From the NCBI GenBank assembly GCA_947846985.1, contig CANTUZ010000006.1:49519207-49583206 (forward strand): 64,000 bases of DNA, read 5' to 3'. The notes below the pieces were generated by a model, which was not told the origin of the DNA, did no database searches, and saw only the letters and a program-made list of their open reading frames with translations. A program made the translations under genes and the position numbers. How positions within the stretch are numbered: position 1 is the first letter of the stretch; every line of letters starts with the position of its first letter. Source of the DNA: Fratercula arctica. Taxonomy: Eukaryota; Chordata; Aves; Charadriiformes; Alcidae. Of this stretch, positions 11,596-23,300 are shown in pieces.

Positions 11596-13040
11596 CACGT
11601 GGACACCTCAGATCAGGTTCATACCTGTCCCATGCCTCCACTGCGCCCCTTCGGCAGGGTGCACATCTCATAGTGCCTTAGTCCCCATGTACAAAGATGC
11701 TGAGGTATCAATCTCCCCCTAAAACCAACAGAACTTAAACACCCAGGTACCTTCCCTAATCTCCTATATTGGTTCCTGTGCTTTTGGGAGCTTTCTAATC
11801 TCCAAGCGTACTAAAGTAAACAGAAGATAAACCTTTACGGGTCTGTTGCTCCTGTTATACATCATCTCAAAATGCTCAGGCTTTCCCTTTTTACAGCTAG
11901 TTCCGGAAAGAGATGTGCAGATTCAGGTCTGGACTCCCGGTCAGAGCGGGCATCCACGTGTGGAAATAAGTCATTTCTAGTAATTCTCAGAGACATTCTG
12001 AATTTGTTATTGGTGTCTTCAGCTTCCTCTTAGAAAACGCTGAACACTGCTTTCTGTTTAACACTACGTTAAAAAAAAAATAAACCAAACAGCACAAAAC
12101 CTCACAACAACACAAAAAAAACCCAGTTGCAGCTGCTGAGGTTTAGGATTTTTGTTTCTCAGGGGAGCGGGGTGGAGGGCAGAGGCTGGACTGCTCCCAC
12201 ATATCCTTGGCAGAGCAATAGAAAGAAAACGTCGGGCACTTTAACTGTATGCTGATGCCTCTAATGTAAACACAAAATAGGGATTTTTTTTTTTTTTTTT
12301 TTAGCAGCTTTTAAGAGAGATAAGTAATATCTTTGTGCTGCGAACGAAGCCTGATTCACTCTCACCGGGCTTTGACAACCAGCTTCCTACGCAGTTCATC
12401 ATGCTGAATGTCACCAATACCGTCTGAATACTGATACTGTTCATGACTTTTTCTTATGTCTCATGTAAAGATTTTATGTATTTAATTTAGCAAAGGCATT
12501 GATAAACAGATACAAATCTTTGGAGAGGCTACTGATAAAAAAACCCAAAAGACCTGTAATATCACGCTAATGTCTGTGCTGTGTTAGGCTTCAATAATAT
12601 TTACACTTTATCCTTTTTATGAGCTCAGTGGCACTGCAGTGATCATTCTTAAAGATGACTGAAGAACGTAGTAATCTCCTGGGAACACTGGCATAAATCT
12701 GAAGGAACCTTCTTGCTTCTGGTGGCGATACTCGTGCATTATCGGGAGTGTATTCGGCCCAGGGATGGCGCCATAGCTGCAGTTACCAGTACGGAAAAGT
12801 GTAGCTAATTAGCTTGCTACGGGTCCTTATCCTTTCTCTTCGAAATCATTACCTTGTTTACCAAAACGAGTCTTTTCCGCTCTCCAGCTGTGATGGTAGG
12901 GGTGTGCAACACCTTCTTCTCACATTAACTCAGGAGGAGCATTTTCTGCTCTCCCAGAGGATGGGCCAACAAAGACACCTGCTGCTGTATGGGTCACCGC
13001 TCAGAGACAGGGCAGCAGGACCACCAAATTCAGCAGAAAT
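11596..13040. other. Non-coding stretch with poly-T run
   Basis: No gene is seen. A-rich low-complexity sequence occupies about 12069-12123, and a T19 run lies at 12284-12302. The plus frame that begins at 12814 overlaps the LTR-like block further right and has no recognisable domain. Confidence 0.5.
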
Positions 13041-13235
13041 CTTTATTGCTCTTGCTCCTGGCATTGCTGGCTTGTGCTTCATCCAAGGCAGCCTTGCTCC
13101 CATCAGCCGGCTCCACACGAGCGTGAGGGCATGGCCTTTCATGGCCACCTTCCAGCAGGGAGTTTGCAGCACGGGCTGAACAAACACATGCTTCAGCTAC
13201 CAGCGGCTTGGCTTTTACCACTTATAGCCCTAGCT
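13020..13235 (-). mobile_element. Possible LTR fragment (minus strand)
   Basis: On the minus strand a TATA-like GGGCTATAAGTGG (complement around 13221-13230) is followed about 180 bases later by AGCAATAAAG (AATAAA complement at 13042-13047). Sequence beginning ATTTCTGCTGAATTTGG comes next. This is the LTR order of promoter, R and poly(A) signal. The G+C and CpG level is above the surroundings. Neither end has a clear TG/CA terminus with duplication. A processed retrocopy end is the alternative, and a chance block is possible. Confidence 0.25.
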
Positions 13236-13724
13236 ATTCTACCGCCTTTTTAACTTTTTTTTTTTTTTAAATTATTTTTTTTTCTTCCCCCCTTTTAAAA
13301 ATAAAAGCGGTGCTTTCAAGGAGGCAAAATCACTGCTTGCTCTGCCTCTGAGGAGCGGATCTGTGCCCCTCGGCGGGACAGACTCCTCTTGGAAAGGTGC
13401 GAGGTTTAATCCCCACGCTGCCAGCACATTTCTCTTCTACACACCCTGGCCTGGAGGTGATAACAGCAGTGGGGGCACACCACTTTGCACCTTAGGGATG
13501 CTGGCTTATCTCTCCCAGGGATCCTGACGTGTGGATGGATGCAGCTTATTAGCAGTCCCGCAGTCCCCGCAGGCAAGGGAAGGTGTGACTTCTCACCGCT
13601 TCCATTCGCATCGTGCCAAGAGGTCGCAGCAAAGGCCGAAGGGAGGAGGATCACAGCGGGGGTGTAAGCACAAGTCTATTTAGCCAAAATATCAAAGCAG
13701 AGAAAAGCGGGAGTAAAATAAAGA
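13236..13724. other. T-rich tract and GC-richer block, no gene call
   Basis: T-rich low-complexity sequence lies at about 13252-13290. The GC-richer segment 13340-13660 has short opposing frames (13654-13406 minus, 13485-13667 plus) but no domain or splice framing I recognise. Confidence 0.4.
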
Positions 13725-13800
13725 CAGAGAGAGGTGAAGTGATTGGCTCAAGGTGGAAGCAAAGCTCTTTGCCAGAGCTGGACTCTCAGGAGTCCATCTA
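13725..13800 (+). repeat. Possible ancient MIR/L2-type repeat remnant
   Basis: The series GAGAGAGGTGAAGTGATTGG, then CTCAAGG, GCCAGAGCTGG and CAGGAGTCC follows the order of the conserved block of very old amniote SINE/LINE2-type repeats. That block has words such as GAGGTTAAGTGACTTGCTCAAGG, GGCAGAGCTGGG and CCAGGAGTCC. Similarity is by word order only, and the copy is heavily mutated. Confidence 0.45.
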
Positions 13801-13815
13801 CAGAGCTCTGCCGAT

Positions 13816-15763
13816 GCTCCGGGCAGCTCCCCCGCAAGCGGAATACAGGCTTATTTTGACAGTGTTTTATTTGTGTACGACTACAATTGTGAACTTGTCA
13901 CGGTAAATCGCTGCCTGAAACTTGGTCCTATTTGGAATATTACCTCTTCACAATATGCAAGAAGTCTCGTAGGAATGTTATGCCTTACAAATGTTATTCA
14001 GGTTACACCTCAGGGGCAAGATAAATAATACATAAAAATAATGAACCCCCAGGCACATTAACGGGAAAGGCTACGCAACTTCAACTACCCTATGAACTTT
14101 TCCATTTTCCTCACAGAAATTGTTTCTGTCGATATTTTGATTTAAATTGGGCTGGAAGGGAGGAAGGAGGAAAGTTTAATCAGAAGGTTGTCAACAAACT
14201 GCGCTCACTTAAAAATTAGTGGACAGTGCCGCTACTCGCAGGTTGGTACACTATATATCTTCCCTACAGATAAATTGTTCTGAGGGCTATCTTGGAGGGA
14301 AAAAAAAACCCAAACAAACCAAAAAAATCACCATATCTTTAAGCTTTTTAAGTTAAATAATTTAATTTGTTTACTTTGGTTTGGAAAAAAAAAAAAGTTG
14401 ATTGGAATTGTTTCATTGCCGGTGTATTTTTTGCAAGAAGTCAAAGCTTTAAACTGGTACAAAATACTATTTACTGCAGCATTGCCCCTAAGTATCATGC
14501 AATTTTCTCAGCGTTGTGAGACTCACGGTTTGCTGCTCGAAAAAGTTATGCTAACTGAAGTACGGAAAACTACACTTTCTGCTTTTAAGAGACACAAATC
14601 ACTGCCACCCCGTCAATGAAGCAGCTGAAGAGCTGTCAGCTTTGCCTTTTGGCTTCACTATCCCCAGCACTTCCCACCCTCTCTGCTGCTGTGATCCCTT
14701 GGTCCTCTCAGCCCTCGATTTACACCCGGGGCTCTGCAGAGCCAGGACTGGTCTCTTTGTTCAGCTCCTGTAATCATCTCTCATTCCTAACGCAGGCAAT
14801 TAGCGGTAAAACCACAGCAACGCAAGACCTCGGGTGCTGCCCAGGTGGTGGCAAAGTAAACATTCACCACTATCTTCACAGTCTACTGAGGCTTCAGAGT
14901 TTGAATTAGAAGAGAGGATCGTATAACCCAGCAGTTAAAGGCTAACTTTAGCCCGATAGACTCACATCCATCCTCCAGAAAAGCTTCTTTTCCCCTCAGG
15001 TGCAGGAGGAGAGCAGCGATCCTGCTTCACAATGTCCTTTCCTCTCCTTAACCCAGACACCCCTGGATCAAGCTCGACAGCCTGATCCGTGGGGTTCACT
15101 GGAGCTTGTTTTTATGGTGGATAAAACCCACCCATCCTTCACTAATCTTGCCTTTATCTTTCTTGTGTCAGCAAGATCTTATCTTTCAGCAACAGAATCC
15201 AGCCAGGGATGGAAGAAAATATTGTATATACCTAGCATAAACCTAAGGAGAGCTTTCTTTCCCAGAGGACAGTATTAATTCTCGTGAAGACACAAGAAGG
15301 GATGCAGAAAGGCAGGGAGAGGTTGGCTAGGTAACGCAAAGCGAGCAAATTCTACTCTCATATCACCACGGGTTCTTTTCACGGAAAATTAGGGTGTGTG
15401 TTTGTTATGAACTAAAACCCTAATTCAAGGTCAACAGTAAATACCTGCAATACTACAGGTGGCAGGACAGAGGGAGAAAGCTGGCCCAGAATACAAAAAG
15501 CATTAGAGCAGGAAGCAAATTAAGAAGTGCTTATAAATTCATGGTGTTAAAGCCTGGGGAACAATAAACGAGGAACACTCCAGTCAGTTAAAGAAAGACT
15601 TAGATCATTTAGAAGCTAATGGCAAAGACAGTTCAAAGCTGACAAACACAGAATAATGAGGACTTTTAAATATCTCATACTCTCTGCGAATCTTAAAATG
15701 CACAGACTAAAAAACGTAAGGAATTCCAGAGAGACAATCTAAGGGTTGTTTCATTTTTTTATG
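13816..15763. other. Non-coding stretch, no gene seen
   Basis: A-rich tracts lie at about 14299-14330 and 14384-14396. Frames such as 14616-14909 and 15000-15278 (plus) have no recognisable content. Confidence 0.5.
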
Positions 15764-16350
15764 TTCTGGTTCGAGACCATCTAAGGAACCTGAAGGTGCA
15801 CAAGTCCATGGGACCTGATGAGATTCATTCACGGGTCCTGAGGGAGCCGGCGGGTGAAGTTGCTAAGCCACTCTCCATCATATTTGAGAAGCTGTGGCTG
15901 TCTGGTGACGTTCCCGCTGACTGGAAAAGGGAAAATACAACACCCATTTTTAAAAAGGGAAAAAGGAAGACCCAGAAAACTCCAGACTGGTCAGTCTCAC
16001 ACTGTGCCCAGCAAAATCATGGAGCAGATCCTCCTGGAAGCTATGCTAAGGCACATGGAAAATAAGGAGCTGATTGGCGACAGCCAACACGGCTTCACCA
16101 AGGGCAAGTCATGCCTGACAAATCTGCAGGCCTTCTACCACAGCGTCACAGTGCTGGTGGATAAGGGAAGAGCAACGGACATCATCTACCCGGACTTGTG
16201 CAAAGCATTTGACATTGTCCAGCATGACATCCTGGTCTCCAAATTGGAAAGGCATGGATTTGATGGGTGGACCAGTCGGTGGATAAGGAACCGGCTGGAT
16301 GGCCACACTCAAAGAGCTGCGGTCAATGGCTCAATATCCAAATGGTGAGC
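15764..16350 (+). mobile_element. CR1 LINE ORF2 reverse-transcriptase fragment, frameshifted
   Basis: This is an internal piece of CR1 ORF2, which encodes the endonuclease/reverse transcriptase used for target-primed insertion. The first frame (from 15796) shows [13 protein letters not shown] and [10 protein letters not shown] second frame (through 16348) shows [22 protein letters not shown] and the RT motif-A region with [13 protein letters not shown]. The switch between frames, somewhere around 15960-16020, means at least one frameshift, so no RT can be made. The fragment stops before the expected catalytic YADD-type motif and has no 3' tail. It is therefore truncated at both ends, unlike the other copies here, which keep only the 3' end. 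It is a dead relic. Confidence 0.92.
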
Positions 16351-16615
16351 AGCGGGGAGAATAATTTAGAAAGAAATAATTTGAAATCAACAGAAGAAAG
16401 CGTCCTGGCTAATTATGTACTCTTGAAAAATATAATAAACATCTAAATTCCTTTGCAGATGTGACCTTCATGCAATTGGATGTCCAGTTTCATTTAGAAG
16501 TCAATATACTTAAGAGTTCACATGCTTAAATCATCTTTTACAGCGATACGAAGGTTCCTGGGTCACTTTAGTGTTTTGGAAAAATACTACTTTGTGGGCA
16601 AACACAATACCTTAC

Positions 16616-16683
16616 CACAGAATGGTTTGGGTTGGAAGGGACCTTAAAGATCATCTGGTTCCAACACCCCTGCCATGGGGGTT
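16616..16683 (-). mobile_element. CR1 LINE 3' end, very short (minus strand)
   Basis: It begins CCACAGAATGG, then GGTTGGAAGGGACCTTAAAG and CCTGCCATGGGG. It is the last ~70 bases of a CR1 copy of the same general subfamily as those at 11.1 and 28.4 kb. It lies about 270 bases beyond the plus-strand RT fragment and is in the opposite orientation, so it is a separate insertion. Confidence 0.85.
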
Positions 16684-19480
16684 GCCAGACCAAAACCATA
16701 CCAATCACACCCTCCTGTTCATTCTTCCAGACCATACTTCAAGTTTAAACATATCCTTTATGGAAGTTCAGAGCATAACTTTCAAAGCTTACAAGACCCT
16801 GCTACTTGTAGCGAAGCAAAGCAGATCTGCTGTTACCTGTCTGGTGTTTAACTGGGTGATCTAATCTTTTGCTTATTTCCTAAAACCGTGTTTCCTCGCT
16901 ATTACATGGCTCTTCCAAGAACATAAAGACCAGAATTTCTTTCTCCACATGGGAAGCTATTCAATAAAAATAAGGCGGCACCATTTTCACAGGATCTTTT
17001 GCACTGGGAAGTCCGACTCTGGAGCCAACTCACACCTCTCCACACCGACCAGCCTCATACATTGCAGACAGGCACTCAGTGACATCTTTCCTTAAATACA
17101 CTAAATGTGAACCCTACATTTCTAGTCTCACAGCCCTTGCTGGCCTCCAAGCAGTAGAAAACCCAGCAGTTCGATACAATTAAAACAACGGTTGGTTACC
17201 ATATAGTACACAACATTGATGAAAACCCGACCAAGATCCTACAGCATAACGTACAAATTACTTGGCCAACAAACATCATTAAGCTTTGCTTAATAGTTTT
17301 GTAGCATATGGCAAATATACTGTTCAATAAGACCCCTATTAAATTTAATTTTAATCATTGAGATATGTAATTCTAAGGGTGAGCATGTATTTTATTATAA
17401 AATATTAAAAAAAACCCAGAGCAAGTCATTAAAAGACCTCAGAAGCTTAAAAAAAAAAGAAGAAAAGAAAGAAAATAATCAAGCAGACCTACTTGAACGC
17501 TCTAGAAAATGGTGCTGAAAATTGTCTGGATATGTAGTTTACAGACATTTTAAGGACTAGGCAGTTTCAGGATGTCATCTGCAGGTGTTTAATGACCAGC
17601 AGGTCTACGCTGCTGTGGGAAAACACAAATACCTGCAAACGAGAAACATGAAACAAGAAATAACTCTCCTCTCAGTAACAAACAGGGTAATTTCTGGAGC
17701 ATTTCACACTACGTTAGATATCGCCTCGCAGGTACTGAAGGGGCAGAGGGAAAAACCTGTGTTGAAGTCATGAAGGTAACTATTTCCCATCCGCTGGTCA
17801 GCTTGTCTTGACTACATGGATGAGAAAAGTTGAACTGGAAGAAGGACAATTGAGTAAGCCACCTTGTAATTCAGGACAAATGGATGAAGAAGGGTTGTGG
17901 TAATGGATGTAAAGAATGACTGACCACGCCATAGTACGATAGATCAAAAATAAGAGGAAAACAGCCTACAATTATTAGAAGCACAAAATGTAATTCTTAC
18001 TGAGGCTTCAAAATTCACCAAAGGAATGAAATACACACACACAATAATGTCTTGTTCCAATTTAAAAGTGAGTCGTTGGAGAAAAGATTAAAAGTTAAAG
18101 CCGCATATTGATACGGAGAAAGAGAATAAGTAGGGTTTTATAGTTGTGTTCAAGAAGGCAGAATTATACTAAAAATACAAGAAGATTAAATAGGCTAAGT
18201 GCGTAACTACTGCTGTAACATCACGGTTAGAAACCTCATTGAATTCAACAGTTTAAAAAAAAAAAAAGGGGGGGGGGGGGGGAAGAGAGAGATGATGTGT
18301 TTCGGGGCTGTTTTTTCCTGTTATCAGTTACTACCTCCTGGCCTTACCACCACTCGTTTAACTCTAACCAGGCAGCTCCACTCGCCAGCCACAAGGCCAG
18401 GTGCAACCCAGAGCATCCTAAATGCTCTCTGTATCTTTTGTCCCATTGAAACGCAGCCACCTCCCGGACACTGAAGACGCCACGCAAAGATCCTGCGCTG
18501 AGGAGCACGCCAGAAAACCAACGTCTTTTCCATAAGGAAAACCCATGAAGAAAATCCTCATTTATATTTTTTAAATGGAAAAAACTATGAGGACAGGGGA
18601 ATAGGGGGGACCACCAGGAGATTGAAGCTGTTTTGAAATTTTGCAACATTTGGGTATTAACCGGAACATTTTGACCAGTTCTGCTCTAACAGAAACACAG
18701 AAATGAAACTTGAGACAAAGATTTCGACTGATTGCCTGGACTGCAACAGGTATCAGGCCCTTAACCCAGGATCCAGCCTCACCACGCGAAAAATATTATT
18801 TGTTAAGAAATATCGCAAGTGGAAGTCCTTTCTGTGGGTATCTTGTCTAGGTAACCTACACCTGGCAGCCTTACAATACTACGATTTATAAGCCTCAGAA
18901 AGCTGATGGCATGTCTTTTAAATACATCTGAACCGGTGTAAGCCGGTGTGAAATTGATAGGCGGTATTCAATTAGCAGGAGGCTGAACTCACGCCAACTC
19001 TGACTGAACTGGAAGGTCAAATAAACATAGATATTTCAAGCTTAAGATTTGGGAAAGTTAATTGACCTTTCATATGCTTCTCTCAAATTACAGCTTTAGT
19101 TGTGGGAGCCAGTAACGGGAGCTGGAGCTCTACAGTGACTAAATGACATCGGTGACGTGTGAAGTTACTGTCTATAGCTTTAATTTAAGGACTGATGCCA
19201 TCGACAGCTAAGCACAGACATAGCAGGCTCTGCGGTTTCCACACAGCCGTTTGTATTTTCCAACAAGTACAACAGGTTTTGGAGGAAAGAAAGGAATTCA
19301 CTATGTCCTGCATTGGATTTGCAAACTGTGGGTTTATACCTCTGTGCGTGAAACCAAGTTTCACACCTCTGCTGTGAGGAAAAATCCAGGGCATCTGAAC
19401 CCATCATTTTTTCTGGAGGAGGAGCAAACGCACCATGCCCATCCCCTCCTCGGCACACTGTCCCTCTTTCCCCCCAGTTC
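16684..19480. other. Non-coding AT-rich stretch, no gene seen
   Basis: No recognisable gene. An A-rich purine tract lies at about 17451-17478, a short (CA) run near 18033-18042, and the A13G15 run at 18255-18282. Open frames here are short and featureless. Confidence 0.55.
18255..18282. repeat. A13-G15 homopolymer junction
   Basis: A run of 13 A is followed directly by 15 G. The G-run could form a quadruplex on the plus strand. Exact lengths are uncertain because such runs are hard to sequence. Confidence 0.9.
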
Positions 19481-19492
19481 TCCCCTACTTAC

Positions 19493-19706
19493 GTTCAGGC
19501 AACGGCATTCAGCATTATTGGCTCTGTGGTGGAGCCACCTCTGCGTGAAGGCACTGGGCTTTCAGGGTAATTCAGTACCTTCTCACCATCAACCATAAAT
19601 AAACGGCCATCGTTGATGAAGCTCCGGCCGCTGCTACGTTTTCTTTTTGCATTACTACATGCACACGGGTGGGGGACGTCCTTGACAAAAGGGTTGACCA
19701 ACTAAA
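19493..19706 (-). other. Candidate exon with splice-like edges (minus strand)
   Basis: On the minus strand a pyrimidine-rich acceptor (CATCCCCATTCCTTGCAG, ending at 19707) precedes a frame open from 19701 to 19498. The next codon is TGA at 19497-19495, two bases before a perfect GTAAGT donor (19492-19487). The 67-codon peptide contains a basic cluster (NAKRKRSSGRS) and the word LFMVDGEKVLNYPE. CpG density is higher than in the flanks. I do not recognise the protein. An in-frame TAG sits between the CAG acceptor and the frame, so coding use would need the alternative TTTAG acceptor at 19702. It may be non-coding RNA or chance. Confidence 0.2.
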
Positions 19707-19750
19707 CTGCAAGGAATGGGGATGAAAGAGCGTAAATATCCTGCACTCAC

Positions 19751-19860
19751 CCTTGGCCATGCGGCCACACAGAGGTCAAACGTGTCCGTGGAAGCCACGG
19801 CTGGTCTCCTAGTCCCTGATGTGAACCTCCTTCTTAGCATGGAAGTGAAAAGGTGACCAT
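19751..19860 (-). other. Second splice-like block upstream of the 19.5-kb candidate exon (minus strand)
   Basis: On the minus strand this block ends at CATGGCCAAGG next to GTGAGTGCAG (donor GT at 19750-19749). It is preceded by a T-rich tract that could serve as an acceptor tract. The gap to the next acceptor is only 44 bases, shorter than nearly all vertebrate introns, so the two donor/acceptor signals are more likely alternative or accidental than a used intron. A frame with words such as TSGTRRPAVASTD is open through it, with no recognised family. Confidence 0.12.
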
Positions 19861-20354
19861 TCCCCCAAGAAGAAAAAAAAAAAATATCACCCCCAATTAT
19901 GATAATCTGAAATTCCTCAGCAAAGAGGCACTTTTTGAAGCTGGGCCAGGTACGGAGGACAAGAGGAAACCAGCGTACACAGTAACTGCTCCCAGAACAT
20001 TGCTTCAAAGTTTCCCTGAATGATCCCATTTTTATGCTATTTATCTGTGCAAGAAGGAAAATACAGCTCACCTGAGTAGATTATAGTGTTGTTGATGGAT
20101 TAAGACTTAAAACAAGTCTTGTCATCTTTTATTAGGCATAACATTAGAACACACTGGTAAGGCATAAACCGCATCATTGCTAGGGAACATCAGATTTTTT
20201 TCAATTATTATTATTCCAGTCATCATTGTGCTGGAACATGTAGAGATTTAAAAGTCAAATACCATAATTATACCCACAGGAGAAGTGTGTGGAGGGGAGT
20301 CCTTGCTGGGTTCATAGGTACATACTCTTGGCAGGTTTGGTTTCTATATGGTAA

Positions 20355-20373
20355 TTTTTTTTTTTTTTTTTTT
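20355..20373. repeat. Poly-T run (T19)
   Basis: Uninterrupted T19; no retrocopy is recognisable beside it. Confidence 0.95.
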
Positions 20374-23300
20374 AAGGCAGCACAGCAATACTTCACACAT
20401 TCAGACTTCCATTACATTTTCCCCTTCTATTCAAGTTTAAGGTTGTCTTCTCCCGTCTCATTTATTTTAGAAATCCTAACACCACTACACTTCGGTAGTA
20501 GCCTTACTGAGACTCAAGTCCAGGGTGGCGAAGGGAGAAACTCACTTTTTCTGGCGTCAGTCGAGTACCACAGGTTACAATCCAGCAGCTATATTTGGGA
20601 GAAATTCAGGATGAGATGTTGTAGGAAATCAATGAAACTGTTTCACTGAATTCCTGAAATTCTGGAGAAGGTGGCATTTGTGCGGAATTAAGCCTAACGG
20701 TGCCAAAGGCACCACTTTTATCTGAGATACAAAAGCAAGCAAGTAGTTTCTCCTCATCTTCCACGACCAGCAGTTCTGCCCAAAGGCTGATCCCAGCACT
20801 TAATTACTTCTAAATGGGCAAAGTACACCTCTTCTGGTAGGTTATAATGCTTTCTTTCCTCCTGTCACTTAATTTTAAAGTGACATTTTATCGGTGTTTA
20901 TTGTGATTTAACAGTACAATCGTTTGCTAAATATTTTGTTACCCGAAAATTATTGTTTCTCCACTGAAGCAGGTATGTTCTGCTTAACTACTGTAACATC
21001 ACTTCTCTTCCAATGAAGCTTCACTACGCTGAAAATTTGTGTTACCTTTCTTTTCTCCCTTATGGCCTTGGTATATTTTAGTTATAAAAAACAGAGTACA
21101 AAGTTTTAAAAAGCGTGTTTTAAGCCTCTCACTAAGCTTAATTGTCTAATAGCACCGTGCTTCAGTTGTTTTTCAAAAACACAAATTAAAGGTAGGAATT
21201 ATTCCGCATTTCATTTACTCATAACACCACTGTGCCAGCCAACATTCTTGATGCTCACACTGTGAAACTGCTGCAGTAAGTATCAAAACAGGTAAAAGGC
21301 TCATGGAGAACATCCCAGCTCATGTACTAACTTCAAGTTTTGACCAGCAGAGAATTCGCTGGCAGCTGCAGCGTCATTACAGAAAATTGAAACAAGTGTA
21401 AGCGAAGGCAGAATCTGACCCAAGGTTATGGGGTCTCGTGACCTGTGAGGAGACGTCTTGGTTCAAATGGCAGGGTTGTCTTCTATTTTGTTTAGTCGGT
21501 GCAAAAAAGCCTAGACTCGACCATAGCCGCAGCATAACTTCAAGGCTTAAAATCCATTCCCCAAATTTTCAACTGGAAATATCAGAGAGCCATTGCTTGT
21601 GGATGTCTCGCGCATCAGCTCAGCTCCCCGCTGTTCTGCCATGGGGAGGCACATGCTGAATAAAGAAAAATATCATCAGATGCCAGCGGGCAAATGCCTT
21701 CAGGCATAAAGCAATGTCTTTGTGACTCCCAGGAGAGAGTCCTCCTGCCTGGGGAGCCACACTCTGAGGAGCCCAAAATCCAGGATGAGCCACTGCCCAA
21801 AGTAACAGAATGGTTCCTATTTTACAATTTGGAAATCCAGCAGGAGAAAACGGAAATCAATAAGGCTGATTATTTCAGAAAGACCGCCTTCTGGATTTAA
21901 TGGAACCTAAATTACACAGCAGAGTGTTTATACTTAATAGCACTTCCCCCCCGCCCCCGGCAAAGGCTGCGCCAGTTTTGCCTATTTAACAAGTTCCAGG
22001 AAGCCACATCACACACTATGACCTGATCCAAAGCCCCTCAAGGAAAGTAAGGCTTCCACTGGCGTCAGCACCTTTGGATGTAGTTGAAAGGAAGTGTGGG
22101 GGTTTTTTTTCCCCAAAGCAACTGGCAGATGAACTTAGCATAAGATGAAATCCAGGAGGACAGTAAAGCATGGGATAACCGTACCAGGGTAGATGCAGGA
22201 GGACAAAGAAGGTCACAGTAGGGCATCTCTGGTCTTTTGTCCCCAGCTGGCCGTGCCACCAGCTACAGAAACGGCACTGGTGGTGGGTACCGCTGCTGGA
22301 GCAAGCATCTGCTCACCCCACCATGGCCTTCCCCCCGGCAGGGCAGCGACGCTGGTTCCACCGCAGCTTTTCCAAGGGACAGTGTCACATACGCGGGTAA
22401 AGTGGAAGCACAACTCTGAGCTGCCTGTGGATGGGACCTGCTCCTGGAAGTCAAACAAGTCATTCTGCCCATACCTGCTACTGCACTCACTTTTCCCTAC
22501 TGCTAGTAGATAGCTTCAGTCAATAACAACACTTTTATTTTTCCCCTTTAATCCATCACTCAGTTGACCTCTGAACAACCCCAAACTGAAAAGGTATTGG
22601 AACCACTTAATGTTTCCAGCAACACAACCACCGCGGCCAACTTCTGCTGAAGAACCAAGAGGAAGGAGGAGATTTAAAACACTTCAGCACTTCGCACAGG
22701 AGAATATTACAAGAACCCGACACTACAAATCCTGCTTCTGAGCTGTAAACACTCGATATCTGACATGTTCACAAGAACCCCTAAAAATAAGTTAACTTGA
22801 ATTTTAAAAGCCTCTGCATCCCTGAAGGCCAGCTCACCACCAGCGGCACAGTTTGTTATCTCAGCAGTTAGCAACCAGCGGGAGCGGCAGAGCCTGGAAC
22901 AGTCACGTAAGTGTCTGTAGCTGTTCTGCTACCACAGGAGGGGAATCGAGGATAATTACAGGCTGAAGGAGTTGCATAATACCGCGTGCATCCTCAGCAG
23001 TACATTGTGTCCCGATTCGCAGCGCAGAAGCTCGAGCTGCACTGAAATTATAGCTCGAAATTCAGCCGTCTTGATTCTAAGAGACTGAATGCAAGAGGCA
23101 GGAACAACCAATTCCAGAGATGAACAAAAATTGGGCAGGGGCTCGGAAAGAATTGCATCGTCTTCTGGCTGGTAGGCTGACAGCTGCTGATTTCTGTGTA
23201 GGGCTGTGGCTAATAAATAGGCGGAGAGGCCTTTGAACAGGCTAGATCCCCCTCCTAAGCTCTTCATTAGAGGGTTTAAGTTTCAGGACACCACTCTCCT

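Noticed and set aside
15764..15776. B-box-like GGTTCGAGACC, possible tRNA
   Set aside because: It is part of the CR1 ORF2 fragment, and no tRNA cloverleaf can be formed.
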